Shown piece by piece: positions 1-6,826 of a stretch of DNA of 35,714 nt. Numbering within the stretch: the stretch's first letter is position 1; every line of letters starts with the position of its first letter. Both the position numbers and the translations under genes were made by a program. The stretch is from Anaerosalibacter massiliensis (GTDB lineage Bacteria > Bacillota > Clostridia > Tissierellales > Sporanaerobacteraceae), in contig CCEZ01000005.1 of the NCBI GenBank assembly GCA_000751555.1, forward strand, positions 1 through 35,714, read 5' to 3'. The notes under the pieces are model-generated. The model had not been told where the DNA came from and searched no databases. It was given only the letters and a program-made list of their open reading frames with translations.

Positions 1-12
1 TGGTGCCGAAGG
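1..12. repeat. attL: Left copy of the 12-bp attachment core (attL side)
   Basis: TGGTGCCGAAGG is the exact sequence that also ends the window at 35703-35714. A direct repeat at the two limits of a complete prophage is the core duplicated by integration. Phage sequence follows it immediately: ACTATTCGCAC at 25-35 is the exact inverted complement of GTGCGAATAGT at 35690-35700, so both are arms of the original attP. A further perfect hairpin, GCACCAC-TTT-GTGGTGC, lies at 32-48. The core lies inside the integrase reading frame. The host side is not in the window, so the true identity between attP and attB may extend to the left. Confidence 0.85.
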
Positions 13-1488
13 AGCGACCCTATAACTATTCGCACCACTTTGTGGTGCTCTTACAAAAAAATCTATTTCATAAGTTTCCTCATATATTCTTATTTCTCTA
101 ACAAATGAAGAAACAATCTTTTTTAAATTAGTTCCTTTATCCAAGTCTTTTTTAACGTTTAAAAGCCATTCTCTTAACTCCGATTCTGGAACAGCTGCCT
201 TTACATTAACTATATTAATTCTATCCTGGATCATTTCTCTATACTCTTCTAATTGCTCTAATTTTTTACCTAATTCTAATGAGCCCACTCCTTTTACAAT
301 TAGATTAACAATGTTTTCAATTTCTTCATTAGTTTTTTCCAATTCATTTTGTAGATATTTTAATTCCTTTGGAGTTTTTTTCTGGTTTTCTAATATGTAT
401 TTGTGTATCTTATCTAATATACTATCTAAATCAGAAAATATTAACTCATTCAATTCATCTAGCACCTTTTTCTCAATAACTTCACATCTTATAGAATTAT
501 TACATCCAGTGCATCTATAGTAAAAATATGGTTCTCCGCCCTTAATTCTTCTTTGGGAGTGTCCAGTCATTTTTCTATTACACTTACCACACACTGTTAT
601 TCCAGATAAAAAATAATCCCTAAGAGCTTTAGATTTCCCTCTCCCTTTTGCCCTTCTTTGTAGTTCTTCCTGAGCCATATTAAACACCTCCATAGGTATT
701 ATCTTAGGAATTGCATTTTCGAGCCTAATTATGTCTTTTTCGTCTTTGTATTTCTTTACATTTCTTTTACCATCATCACCATAAGACCTTGATGTTTTAT
801 TAAATTCATAGACTCCAATATACTTCTTATTTTTAAGTATACTAGGAATTGAATTAAAAACAAAGGGCTTTCCACGTTTATTTTTATAGCCTTTTGAATT
901 TAAAATATTTGCTATTTGTTTATATCCTTTGCCAGATAAATATAAGTCAAATATTTCTTTTACAATATAAGATTCTTTATCATTAATTACATATTTTTTA
1001 TATTTATTTACATCATAACCTAGTGGGGGTATACCTCCATTGAATTGTGCCTTTTTAGCATTTTCTTTCAGGCCTTTCATTACTTCTTGACCTAAGTTAA
1101 GGGAATAATATTCTGCAAAAGATTCCAACATACCTTCCATTAAAACTCCTTCTGGAGAATCATCTATAGTTTGAGCAGAATACACAACCTTAACGCCATG
1201 CTTTTTTAGATTATGTTTATATACAGCAGAATCATATCTGTTACGAGCAAATCTATCCACTTTATGAACTATGATAATATCAAAATAACCTTTCTTTGCA
1301 TCACTCATCATTGCTTGAAAGGCTTCTCTGTTATCAGTTCTCCCGGTCATAGCTCTGTCTATATATTCTTTTACTATTATAATATTATTTTTCATAGCAT
1401 ATTTTTTATTGCCATATAGTTGAGCTTCCACAGATTCTTCTCTTTGATGATCTGAACTGAATCTAGCATATGAAGCAGCCTTTATCAT
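1..1488 (-). CDS. int: Large serine recombinase (phage integrase), open at the window edge
   Basis: ATG at 1488-1486, preceded by AAAGGAG, opens 496 codons that reach base 1 without a stop. The N-terminal resolvase domain has the catalytic pattern Y-A-R-F-S (Ser11) and later VHKVDRFARNR. A recombinase domain follows around residues 160-270 (GGIPPLGYD), then a zinc ribbon with CGKC and CTGCNN, then a long coiled coil around residues 400-460. This is the normal order for large serine integrases, which join attP and attB without host factors. The odd feature is the 3' end: codons continue through the att core. In the excised circle the frame would continue at 35702 for 14 more codons (LLFAQTYIFKRLKD) to TAG at 35658-35660, giving 510 residues. 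In the lysogen the last residues must come from host DNA. It is downstream of the repressor and immA-like genes on the same strand. Confidence 0.93.
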   Translation of the reverse strand, partial: MIKAASYARFSSDHQREESVEAQLYGNKKYAMKNNIIIVKEYIDRAMTGRTDNREAFQAMMSDAKKGYFDIIIVHKVDRFARNRYDSAVYKHNLKKHGVKVVYSAQTIDDSPEGVLMEGMLESFAEYYSLNLGQEVMKGLKENAKKAQFNGGIPPLGYDVNKYKKYVINDKESYIVKEIFDLYLSGKGYKQIANILNSKGYKNKRGKPFVFNSIPSILKNKKYIGVYEFNKTSRSYGDDGKRNVKKYKDEKDIIRLENAIPKIIPMEVFNMAQEELQRRAKGRGKSKALRDYFLSGITVCGKCNRKMTGHSQRRIKGGEPYFYYRCTGCNNSIRCEVIEKKVLDELNELIFSDLDSILDKIHKYILENQKKTPKELKYLQNELEKTNEEIENIVNLIVKGVGSLELGKKLEQLEEYREMIQDRINIVNVKAAVPESELREWLLNVKKDLDKGTNLKKIVSSFVREIRIYEETYEIDFFVRAPQSGANSYRVAPSAP

Positions 1489-1503
1489 TAAAAGTACTCC
1501 TTT

Positions 1504-1605
1504 CTAAGTATAGATTATGTCTATTCTAATTCTATAATTATCTTTTTTAATTCTTTTTATATTTACTAATATAATAACTAATATTAGTAAAATGAGAAAC
1601 TTCAT
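1504..1605 (-). CDS. 33-residue single-pass membrane peptide
   Basis: This short frame begins ATG at 1605-1603 after AAGGGA and ends TAG at 1504-1506. The product starts MKFLILLILVIILVNIKR: about 14 hydrophobic residues followed by a basic, polar tail (KKDNYRIRIDIIYT). It fits exactly between the immA-like gene and the integrase, in the same direction. Its stop is about 15 bases before the integrase start, so the three probably share one message. The topology is of a small inner-membrane anchor, with the basic tail probably inside the cell. I recognise no family. It could be a chance frame in A+T-rich DNA, but the ribosome site and tight packing argue for a real gene. Confidence 0.5.
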   Translation of the reverse strand: MKFLILLILVIILVNIKRIKKDNYRIRIDIIYT

Positions 1606-1638
1606 GTTAATTCCCTTTTTTATATAAGAAATAATTTT

Positions 1639-2100
1639 TTATTCTAATTTTTCTAGAACCCCTAATGGCTCAAAATACACTATATAATTATCAACTTCAT
1701 ATAATAATCCATATTTCTCCTTATAGTATTTCAAAGCATCATCTATAAATTCTTCAGTAACATTTAAGTACTCAGCCATTTCATATTTGTTCCTACATCC
1801 ATATTTATAAGAATTAATTATACCTATAATACCTATTAATTTATCATAAGCCCATGCCCTAGCTCTTCTTTCTTGCTTCCTATTTTCTACTTTAGACTGA
1901 TCTACTATATTTCCATATGAGGTATAGTGATGCCCTAATTCTTCAGCTAAAACACACTTTCTTTCTATATCAGTATCTATATTAGTATTAAGGGTTATAG
2001 TATTGTCTACATATAACCCCTTCATTCCAAGGATATGATTATTTTCAAAAAATTCTATACCTTCTTTTTCTATTTCTCCAAGTAGTTTTTCGTATGTCAT
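1639..2100 (-). CDS. ImmA/IrrE-type metallopeptidase-like protein
   Basis: A 153-residue protein beside the CI-like repressor, a normal place for ImmA, the protease that inactivates the repressor and releases the lysogenic state. The motif is L-A-E-E-L-G-H-H-Y around residues 51-59. The family's zinc motif is HExxH; here the first histidine position is glutamate (EELGH). To my knowledge this variant is common in Firmicute phages, so it does not prove loss of function. The C-terminal half (EMAEYLNVTEEFIDDALKYY) resembles the helical tail of phage ImmA proteins. It lies 24 bases after the repressor in the same direction, so the pair is probably one operon. Confidence 0.8.
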   Translation of the reverse strand: MTYEKLLGEIEKEGIEFFENNHILGMKGLYVDNTITLNTNIDTDIERKCVLAEELGHHYTSYGNIVDQSKVENRKQERRARAWAYDKLIGIIGIINSYKYGCRNKYEMAEYLNVTEEFIDDALKYYKEKYGLLYEVDNYIVYFEPLGVLEKLE

Positions 2101-2124
2101 ATGTATTTTCCCCCTTTTGCAAAT

Positions 2125-2454
2125 CTATTTCTTTCTTCTAGATAATAAAAATTGTATATAATCATCTAATTGTTCTTGTTCTTCTTCTGTAAGTTCTATG
2201 TCATCTAAATGAGCAGCAACTGTATTAGGTTTGGGCTTTTCTTTTTTATCCTCATTAGCCATCTCTTCCAATTCTTCAATTGTTATTCCTAATGTCTTGC
2301 ATATTTTTATGACATTGTCTACAGAAGCGTTTCCTATTCCTCTTTCTAGCATTGATCTTAATGTTGTATAAGGGATACCAGCTTTTTCACTAAAAGCTTT
2401 CAAGCTTAATCTTGTATCTTTTATCAATCCTTTCAATATTTCAGTTCTTCTCAA
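2125..2454 (-). CDS. CI-like XRE-family phage repressor
   Basis: A 109-residue protein with an N-terminal helix-turn-helix of the XRE/Cro-CI fold at about residues 14-66 (LSLKAFSEKAGIPYTTLRSML, then TLGITIEELEEM). A charged linker (KKEKPKP) and an acidic helix (LTEEEQEQLDDYIQFLLSRRK) follow, probably for oligomerisation. It has no LexA-type autocleavage domain, which fits inactivation through the neighbouring ImmA-like protein. It is transcribed away from the Cro-like gene, and the operator array lies between them. It probably shuts the rightward early promoter and controls its own. Confidence 0.87.
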   Translation of the reverse strand: MRRTEILKGLIKDTRLSLKAFSEKAGIPYTTLRSMLERGIGNASVDNVIKICKTLGITIEELEEMANEDKKEKPKPNTVAAHLDDIELTEEEQEQLDDYIQFLLSRRKK

Positions 2455-2475
2455 CTATAACCCTCCTTAATTAAT

Positions 2476-2491
2476 ATACGATAAATCGTAT
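2476..2491. promoter_or_regulatory. Perfect operator palindrome before the repressor gene
   Basis: ATACGATAAATCGTAT is a perfect inverted repeat of 7-bp arms around AA. It lies between the leftward promoter and the repressor start, where a bound dimer would block repressor transcription. Its half-site ATACGA recurs in the three elements across the rightward promoter, so it is probably a binding site of the same repressor/Cro pair. Confidence 0.65.
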
Positions 2492-2502
2492 CTGTATATA
2501 AT

Positions 2503-2531
2503 ATATTACTATATTATTATTCCTTTGTAAA
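2503..2531 (-). promoter_or_regulatory. Leftward promoter for repressor, immA-like gene and integrase
   Basis: On the minus strand, TTTACA (2531-2526) and TAATAT (2508-2503) are separated by 17 bases, a good sigma-A promoter. Transcription would begin just before the palindrome at 2476-2491. Confidence 0.55.
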
Positions 2532-2540
2532 CATAAAAAA

Positions 2541-2626
2541 TACGAAATATTGAATTTTTCTTTTAAAAAACCGTTGACAAAATACGAAATTGAGTTTATA
2601 ATGAAATCACACCCTACGAAATTGAG
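2541..2626 (+). promoter_or_regulatory. Three TACGAAAT operator elements over the early promoter
   Basis: TACGAAATATTGA (2541-2553), TACGAAATTGAG (2583-2594) and TACGAAATTGAG (2615-2626) are direct copies 42 and 32 bases apart, or about four and three helical turns. The middle copy fills the spacer of the rightward promoter and the third lies just after it. They share a half-site with the palindrome at 2476-2491, so a repressor dimer could repress or loop the region. Confidence 0.6.
2574..2602 (+). promoter_or_regulatory. Rightward early (lytic) promoter
   Basis: TTGACA (2574-2579) and TATAAT (2597-2602) with a 17-base spacer match the sigma-A consensus exactly. It drives the Cro-like gene and the early operon. 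One operator element sits in the spacer, so the repressor should block polymerase directly. Confidence 0.8.
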
Positions 2627-2648
2627 TATTAGAAAGGAGTTGAAAAAA

Positions 2649-2858
2649 ATGTATAAAAATTTAGAGGCTGAAATGGTGAGAAGAGGAATAACTAGAAAAG
2701 ATTTGGCAAAATCATTGGATGTTAGATATGCAACTATAATAGATAAGCTAAAAGGTAGATATAGTTTTACTCTTGACGAAGCTTTTAAAATAAAAAATAA
2801 ATATTTCCCAACTTTAAGCTTTGAATATTTGTTTGAAACTCAAAGAAAATCAGCCTAA
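2649..2858 (+). CDS. Cro-like small HTH regulator
   Basis: The frame is open from 2550, but that part covers the promoter. The start taken is ATG 2649, set by AAAGGAG just upstream, giving 69 residues. The helix-turn-helix spans roughly residues 10-45 (EAEMVRRGITRKDLAKSLD, then ATIIDKLKGR). Small size, lack of other domains and position as the first rightward gene fit a Cro or early antirepressor role. It probably binds the same elements as the divergent repressor. Confidence 0.8.
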   Translation: MYKNLEAEMVRRGITRKDLAKSLDVRYATIIDKLKGRYSFTLDEAFKIKNKYFPTLSFEYLFETQRKSA

Positions 2859-2884
2859 AAATTAATAATAAGGGGGATTTAAAT

Positions 2885-3055
2885 ATGAAATTAGCTTTAG
2901 TATCTATGAAAATAGATAGGTTTACAAATAAAGTGATTAGTAGAGAAGCAAAAGAAATAAAAGAAGTTGATGAAGATGAATATTATAAACCATTGATAGA
3001 AATGTTAGGAGATGAATTTTTAAAACATAAAAAGGAGAGTGAAGTAAATGGATAA
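2885..3055 (+). CDS. Small early phage protein, unknown
   Basis: A 56-residue frame starting ATG 2885 after AAGGGGG, ending TAA 3053-3055. It overlaps the next gene's start by eight bases, which suggests translational coupling. The product is charged, with an acidic stretch (EVDEDEYYKPLIEML) and a lysine-rich tail that encodes the next gene's ribosome site. No family is recognised. The ribosome site, the overlap and the unbroken early operon support a real gene. Confidence 0.6.
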   Translation: MKLALVSMKIDRFTNKVISREAKEIKEVDEDEYYKPLIEMLGDEFLKHKKESEVNG

Positions 3056-3242
3056 ATGTTTTGCAGACAATGGAGACAGTTGTAAGGCTTTAAGAACTAA
3101 AAACTGTGAAGGTTGTGGATTTTATAAAACTAAGAAACAATTAGAAGCTAGTAAGAAAAAAGCAATGAAAAGGTTAAAAACTTTGGACAAGTTTACAAAG
3201 ATGAGTATTGAAGCAAAATATAAAATTGGAGGGATTATATAA
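3048..3242 (+). CDS. Small cysteine-cluster early protein
   Basis: 64 residues. The N-terminal third carries five cysteines (C4, C12, C20, C23 plus flanking KNCEGCGFY), which could hold one zinc ion. The rest is a lysine-rich helix (KKQLEASKKKAMKRLKTL). AAGGAG at about 3031 supports the start. Proteins of this plan are frequent in the early regions of clostridial phages, but I know of no assigned role. A nucleic-acid-binding role is only inferred. Confidence 0.65.
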   Translation: MDKCFADNGDSCKALRTKNCEGCGFYKTKKQLEASKKKAMKRLKTLDKFTKMSIEAKYKIGGII

Positions 3243-3244
3243 AA

Positions 3245-3592
3245 ATGAAAACATGGGAAATGATTAAGGAATTAACAGAAAATCCAGAAAAGAAGTTTAA
3301 AAGAAAGGGAGTTGTAGGTGATGTAATAGAAGTGGGCATGGAAAGTGATGAAATAACTTGGTTAGGAAGTGGCGACAGTTTTATTATTAACTCTATGCAA
3401 CTTAACAACGAATGGGAAGAAGTAAAAGAACCTATGACATTTATAGAGGCAGTAAATAGTGGAAAATTAATGAAACATGAAACATGGGCAGATTCCTATT
3501 TGAAACTATATGATTTGTGTGAAGCATTAAGTTTATTACCAAACGAAAAAATAAGAAGTATGTTAAATGGTAAATGGTATATAGCAGATTAG
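3245..3592 (+). CDS. Early phage protein, unknown
   Basis: 115 residues beginning MKTWEMIKELTENPEKKF, two bases after the previous stop. A short segment, EPMTFIEAVNSGKLMKHE, resembles a repeated pattern in small phage proteins that combine a compact beta domain with a helical end. The C-terminus ends NGKWYIAD. No catalytic motif is visible and I do not assign a function. The position in the early operon suggests host takeover or an anti-defence role, but nothing in the sequence proves it. Confidence 0.65.
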   Translation: MKTWEMIKELTENPEKKFKRKGVVGDVIEVGMESDEITWLGSGDSFIINSMQLNNEWEEVKEPMTFIEAVNSGKLMKHETWADSYLKLYDLCEALSLLPNEKIRSMLNGKWYIAD

Positions 3593-3605
3593 GAGGTATT
3601 GAAAA

Positions 3606-3767
3606 ATGGCAGAGATAACTTACAAAAATAGTGCTAAAGATTTGACTGTAGAATCAGCAGAATATTTTAATGAAAGGCTACACATAGCAGTTGCGGTGAA
3701 TGACGGTAAGCATTTAACCCTGTCTACAGAAAAAGAACCTATCGCCGCCAAGCTAAATAGGTTCTAA
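3606..3767 (+). CDS. Small early protein, unknown
   Basis: 53-residue frame, ATG 3606 preceded by AGGAGG at about 3591-3596, TAA at 3765-3767. The product (MAEITYKNSAKDLTVESAEY onward) has no cysteines, membrane segment or known motif. It has the mixed composition of a small soluble protein. It continues the early operon with the same codon use as its neighbours. Confidence 0.6.
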   Translation: MAEITYKNSAKDLTVESAEYFNERLHIAVAVNDGKHLTLSTEKEPIAAKLNRF

Positions 3768-3816
3768 GAAAAAATATTACTAATAGTATTGTATCACATT
3801 TTAGGAGGGAATTTAA

Positions 3817-3993
3817 ATGAATGAAACTAGAAAACATATGTATTATTTACTTGAAAAAATGAGAGAGTTAGATAGTCAGATTATAGCTGGAGAAAATGCT
3901 AAAAAAGATTTAAAACTACTTGAGGAACAATTCTATGAATTATGTGGAGAGGCTATAGAGGAGGATGAAAATGCAAGAAGCTTGGAGAATTAA
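3817..3993 (+). CDS. Small helical early protein, unknown
   Basis: 58 residues, ATG 3817 after AGGAGGG. Nearly the whole protein should be helical and could form a coiled coil (LLEKMRELDSQIIAGENAKK, LKLLEEQFYELCGEAIEE). Its last 23 bases overlap the start of the Gam-like gene and include that gene's ribosome site, so the two are probably coupled. No family is recognised. It might be a partner or accessory of the recombination proteins downstream, which is inference from position only. Confidence 0.55.
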   Translation: MNETRKHMYYLLEKMRELDSQIIAGENAKKDLKLLEEQFYELCGEAIEEDENARSLEN

Positions 3994-4471
3994 AAATGAT
4001 GATGATGCTGAATGGTTAATTGAAAAAGTTAATAAGGATTTAATTGAAAGTAATAGATATAAAGAATCCTTGAAAAGCAAAATAGAAGTTTTAGAGAGAA
4101 AGTTAAGAAAAGTAGAGGAGGAAGAAAATCTAGCTATAGAAAGACGTAACTCTTATTTAGCAGAATATTTTGAATCTATAGATGAAAAATTTAAGAAGAA
4201 AACTAAGACTCAAGAAAAATACAGATTGCCTTCTGGGGAGATTGTAAAGAAATATCCTAGTCCTCAATTTAAGAGAGATAATAACAAATTGTTAAATTGG
4301 ATTAAGTCTAGTGGCCTAGATTATGTAGAAATAAAAGAATCTCCTAGGTGGAATGAATTAAAGGCAATTACTAGTATTAAAAATGGACAAGTAGTTACTG
4401 AGGATGGAGAAATAGTTGAAGGAATTGAAGTAATAGAAAGAGATCCAGTATTGGAATTTAAGGAGGGATAA
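3971..4471 (+). CDS. Gam-like host-nuclease inhibitor
   Basis: The start taken is ATG 3971, six bases after GGAGG; ATG 3965 is too close to that site. 166 residues: a long N-terminal coiled coil (residues 1-70, many K/E heptads), then a basic domain with FKRDNNKLLNWIKSSGLDYV and IKESPRWNELKAI, the signature of the phage Gam family related to Mu Gam. These bind DNA ends and protect them from host RecBCD/AddAB exonuclease. Its place before the Sak4-like ATPase and SF2 helicase fits a recombination and end-protection module. Confidence 0.85.
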   Translation: MQEAWRIKNDDDAEWLIEKVNKDLIESNRYKESLKSKIEVLERKLRKVEEEENLAIERRNSYLAEYFESIDEKFKKKTKTQEKYRLPSGEIVKKYPSPQFKRDNNKLLNWIKSSGLDYVEIKESPRWNELKAITSIKNGQVVTEDGEIVEGIEVIERDPVLEFKEG

Positions 4472-4473
4472 TT

Positions 4474-5193
4474 ATGGCATTACAAATTACTAAAGCTACA
4501 GATATTAAAGAAGAAAAAGGGACTTATTTAATATACAGTCCTCCAGGGATAGGGAAAACTACTTCAATTAAATTCTTTCCTGGAAAGACTTTAGTTTTAG
4601 ATGTTGATAGGACCACAAAGGTACTAAAAGGTGAGCCAAATATAAGTATAGCAAAAATAAATAATATGGAAACTTGGAAGCATTGGGAAGAAGTTGTTTT
4701 AGATTTGACAGAAAACTATGTTGGAAAGTTTGACAACATTGTTATAGACAATATATCAGAACTTGAAAGATGTTTATTATCTGATTTAGGAAGTAAAGGA
4801 AAAAATCATGGAGTGCCAAGCATTGGTAATTATCAACATATGCAGTTTAGGCTGGTGAATTCATTAAGATATATGAAGAATTTACAATCAAATATTATTA
4901 TGACTGCTTGGGAAATGACAGATCTCTATACTACATCAGATGGCCAGCAATTTAATAGGTCATATCCTCAATTAAATTTAAAAATATTAAATAATATAGC
5001 TGGATTATGTGATGTAGTTGGAAAGTTAACTTTTAATGATGAAGGTAAAAGAGGATTTGTGTTAGCTCCTACAAATAGTATTTTTGCTAAAAATCAATTA
5101 GATGATAGAAAAGGATGTCTACAGTCAGAATTAATTCCGGCAGGTGATGGAGTTGAAGGAACTAAGACCGTATCAAAAGGATCTACTAAATAA
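4474..5193 (+). CDS. Sak4-like AAA/RecA-fold ATPase (phage recombinase)
   Basis: 239 residues with Walker A at about residues 23-31 (PPGIGKTTS) and a Walker B-like segment FDNIVIDNISEL. The length and the WEMTDLYTTSDGQQFNRSYP segment match the phage ATP-binding (AAA_24) proteins that include Sak4, a RecA-core strand-annealing protein. AAGGAGGG lies just upstream inside the Gam-like gene. The 3' end overlaps the helicase by about 47 bases in another frame. With Gam and the DUF669 SSB-like protein it completes a usual phage recombination set. Confidence 0.82.
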   Translation: MALQITKATDIKEEKGTYLIYSPPGIGKTTSIKFFPGKTLVLDVDRTTKVLKGEPNISIAKINNMETWKHWEEVVLDLTENYVGKFDNIVIDNISELERCLLSDLGSKGKNHGVPSIGNYQHMQFRLVNSLRYMKNLQSNIIMTAWEMTDLYTTSDGQQFNRSYPQLNLKILNNIAGLCDVVGKLTFNDEGKRGFVLAPTNSIFAKNQLDDRKGCLQSELIPAGDGVEGTKTVSKGSTK

Positions 5194-6484
5194 AACTAGA
5201 CAAGCTTACTTACAGGGATACAAAAGCCCCTGTATAGTAAGCCCATGTGGGAGTGGAAAAACAGTTATCATGGGTGAAATGGCCAGGAAAGCAGCAGAGA
5301 AAAAGAATAGAGTATTGTTTCTGGTCCATAGAAAAGAGCTTAAAGACCAAACGATTGATACCTTAAAATGGTGGGGCGTTGATATGAACTATATAGAGGT
5401 TGGCATGGTTCAAACCATAGTTAGAAGATTAGAGAAGACTATTCCACCTAAATTAATTATCACAGATGAAAACCATCATTCTTTGGCCAAAAGCTATAAA
5501 AAAGTTTATGATTATTTTCCTAATGCTAGATTAGTAGGTTTTACTGCTACACCTGTAAGGCTTAATGGCGGAGGGTTAGGAGAAGTTAATGACATATTAA
5601 TAGAAGGTCCTACAGTTACAGAATTGATTGAATGGGGGAACTTGGCACCTTTCAAATATTATGCTCCTGAAGTTATTGATACTTCAAAATTGAAAATTAG
5701 AAGAGGAGAGTATGTAGCTAAGGATGTAGAAGATTTATTTCAAAGTAGAGCAATCTGGGGAGATGTGATAAGTCATTATAAAAAGTTAAGTCCTGGTGAA
5801 CAAGCCATATGTTACTGTAGCAGCATAAAACAGTCTAAGGAAATGGCAGAACAATTTAATAAAGTAGGAATTAAAGCAAGACATATAGATGGGGAGACAC
5901 CTAAGCCTGAAAGAGAAGCGGTAATAGAATATTTTAGGCAAGGAAAGATTTTAATAATATGCAATGTTGATTTAATTTCAGAGGGATTTGATGTTCCAGA
6001 TTGTAATACAGCAATTTTATTAAGACCTACACAATCATTAGGGTTATTTATACAGCAAAGTATGAGACCTATGAGATATAAACCAGGTAAGACAGCTATA
6101 ATTATCGACCATGTAGGAAATGTAGGAAGGTTTGGAACTCCAGATATGGAAAGAGAGTGGAAGTTAGATCCTAAAAAAGGCTCTAATAATACCAAGGTTG
6201 AGGAAGAAAATCCAGTTAAACAATGTCCGGAGTGTTTTTACACAGTTGAAAGAAGTACAGAAATTTGCCCCGAATGTGGTTATAAATTTGGACAAGAAGA
6301 AAAAGAGGTTGAACAGGTAGAAAGTGAGTTAGTAGAAATAGGATCATTTGATGGCTTTACTACAGATTATAGAGAGCCAAAGGATTGTAAAAATATGGGG
6401 GAATTATATAGTTTGGCAAAAAATAAAGGATATAAACCAGGATGGGCTTACTATCAGGGTAAAATGATGGGATTTATTAAATAA
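5147..6484 (+). CDS. SF2 DEAD/DEAH-type helicase with C-terminal zinc ribbon
   Basis: The start may be GTG 5144 or ATG 5147; ATG is preferred, giving 445 residues. Motifs in order: LRPYQKDLL, Walker A PCGSGKT, Ia LVHRKEL, II DENHH (a variant of DEAH), III GFTATP, IV CYCSSIKQS, V NVDLISEGFDVP, VI QSMRPMRYKPG. A four-cysteine zinc ribbon follows (CPEC...CPECG) near residues 362-385, then a short tail containing GYKPGWAYYQ. It should unwind or remodel DNA during replication or recombination. Its start lies within the end of the Sak4-like gene, so translation is probably coupled. Confidence 0.9.
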   Translation: MELKELRPYQKDLLNKTRQAYLQGYKSPCIVSPCGSGKTVIMGEMARKAAEKKNRVLFLVHRKELKDQTIDTLKWWGVDMNYIEVGMVQTIVRRLEKTIPPKLIITDENHHSLAKSYKKVYDYFPNARLVGFTATPVRLNGGGLGEVNDILIEGPTVTELIEWGNLAPFKYYAPEVIDTSKLKIRRGEYVAKDVEDLFQSRAIWGDVISHYKKLSPGEQAICYCSSIKQSKEMAEQFNKVGIKARHIDGETPKPEREAVIEYFRQGKILIICNVDLISEGFDVPDCNTAILLRPTQSLGLFIQQSMRPMRYKPGKTAIIIDHVGNVGRFGTPDMEREWKLDPKKGSNNTKVEEENPVKQCPECFYTVERSTEICPECGYKFGQEEKEVEQVESELVEIGSFDGFTTDYREPKDCKNMGELYSLAKNKGYKPGWAYYQGKMMGFIK

Positions 6485-6499
6485 AAGGAGGATTAAACA

Positions 6500-6826
6500 A
6501 TGTTAAATGATGAGTATAACAAGACATTTGATAAGATTAATGATTTATGTGAAGAAAATGAGCTTGAGTTTACATTTGAAAGTTCAAGATTTCCAATAAT
6601 AGCAAGAGTTACACCAAATTTTGAACAGAAAAATCAAATGAAAATGGACATAGGAGATGATACTGATTTTATAAATGGAGAAGTACAATTTATATTTGGC
6701 AATGAATTAACAATGAAGGTTTTAAATGATTTTAGAATTGAAGATAGTTTATTAAATAAGATAAAAAATATGTCTAAAAAATTACATTATTTATTTTTAC
6801 AAATATATTTTAAGGAGGCATTTTAA
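6500..6826 (+). CDS. Early phage protein, unknown (before DUF669)
   Basis: 108 residues, ATG 6500 after AAAGGAGG. It looks alpha/beta with a beta-rich centre (FTFESSRFPIIARVTPNF) and a helical C-terminus (LLNKIKNMSKKLHYLFLQIYF). The stop directly abuts the next ATG. Homologous-looking small proteins sit in this place in many clostridial phages, but I know no tested function. Its position between helicase and SSB-like protein suggests a replication accessory. Confidence 0.65.
   Translation: MLNDEYNKTFDKINDLCEENELEFTFESSRFPIIARVTPNFEQKNQMKMDIGDDTDFINGEVQFIFGNELTMKVLNDFRIEDSLLNKIKNMSKKLHYLFLQIYFKEAF

Noticed and set aside
1213-1419. Plus-strand open frames over the integrase (also 311-520)
   Set aside because: They are mirror frames of the minus-strand serine integrase, with no ribosome site and low-complexity products.
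2550-2648. N-terminal extension of the Cro-like gene
   Set aside because: The open frame covers the promoter and operators; the ribosome site at about 2633 sets the start at 2649.
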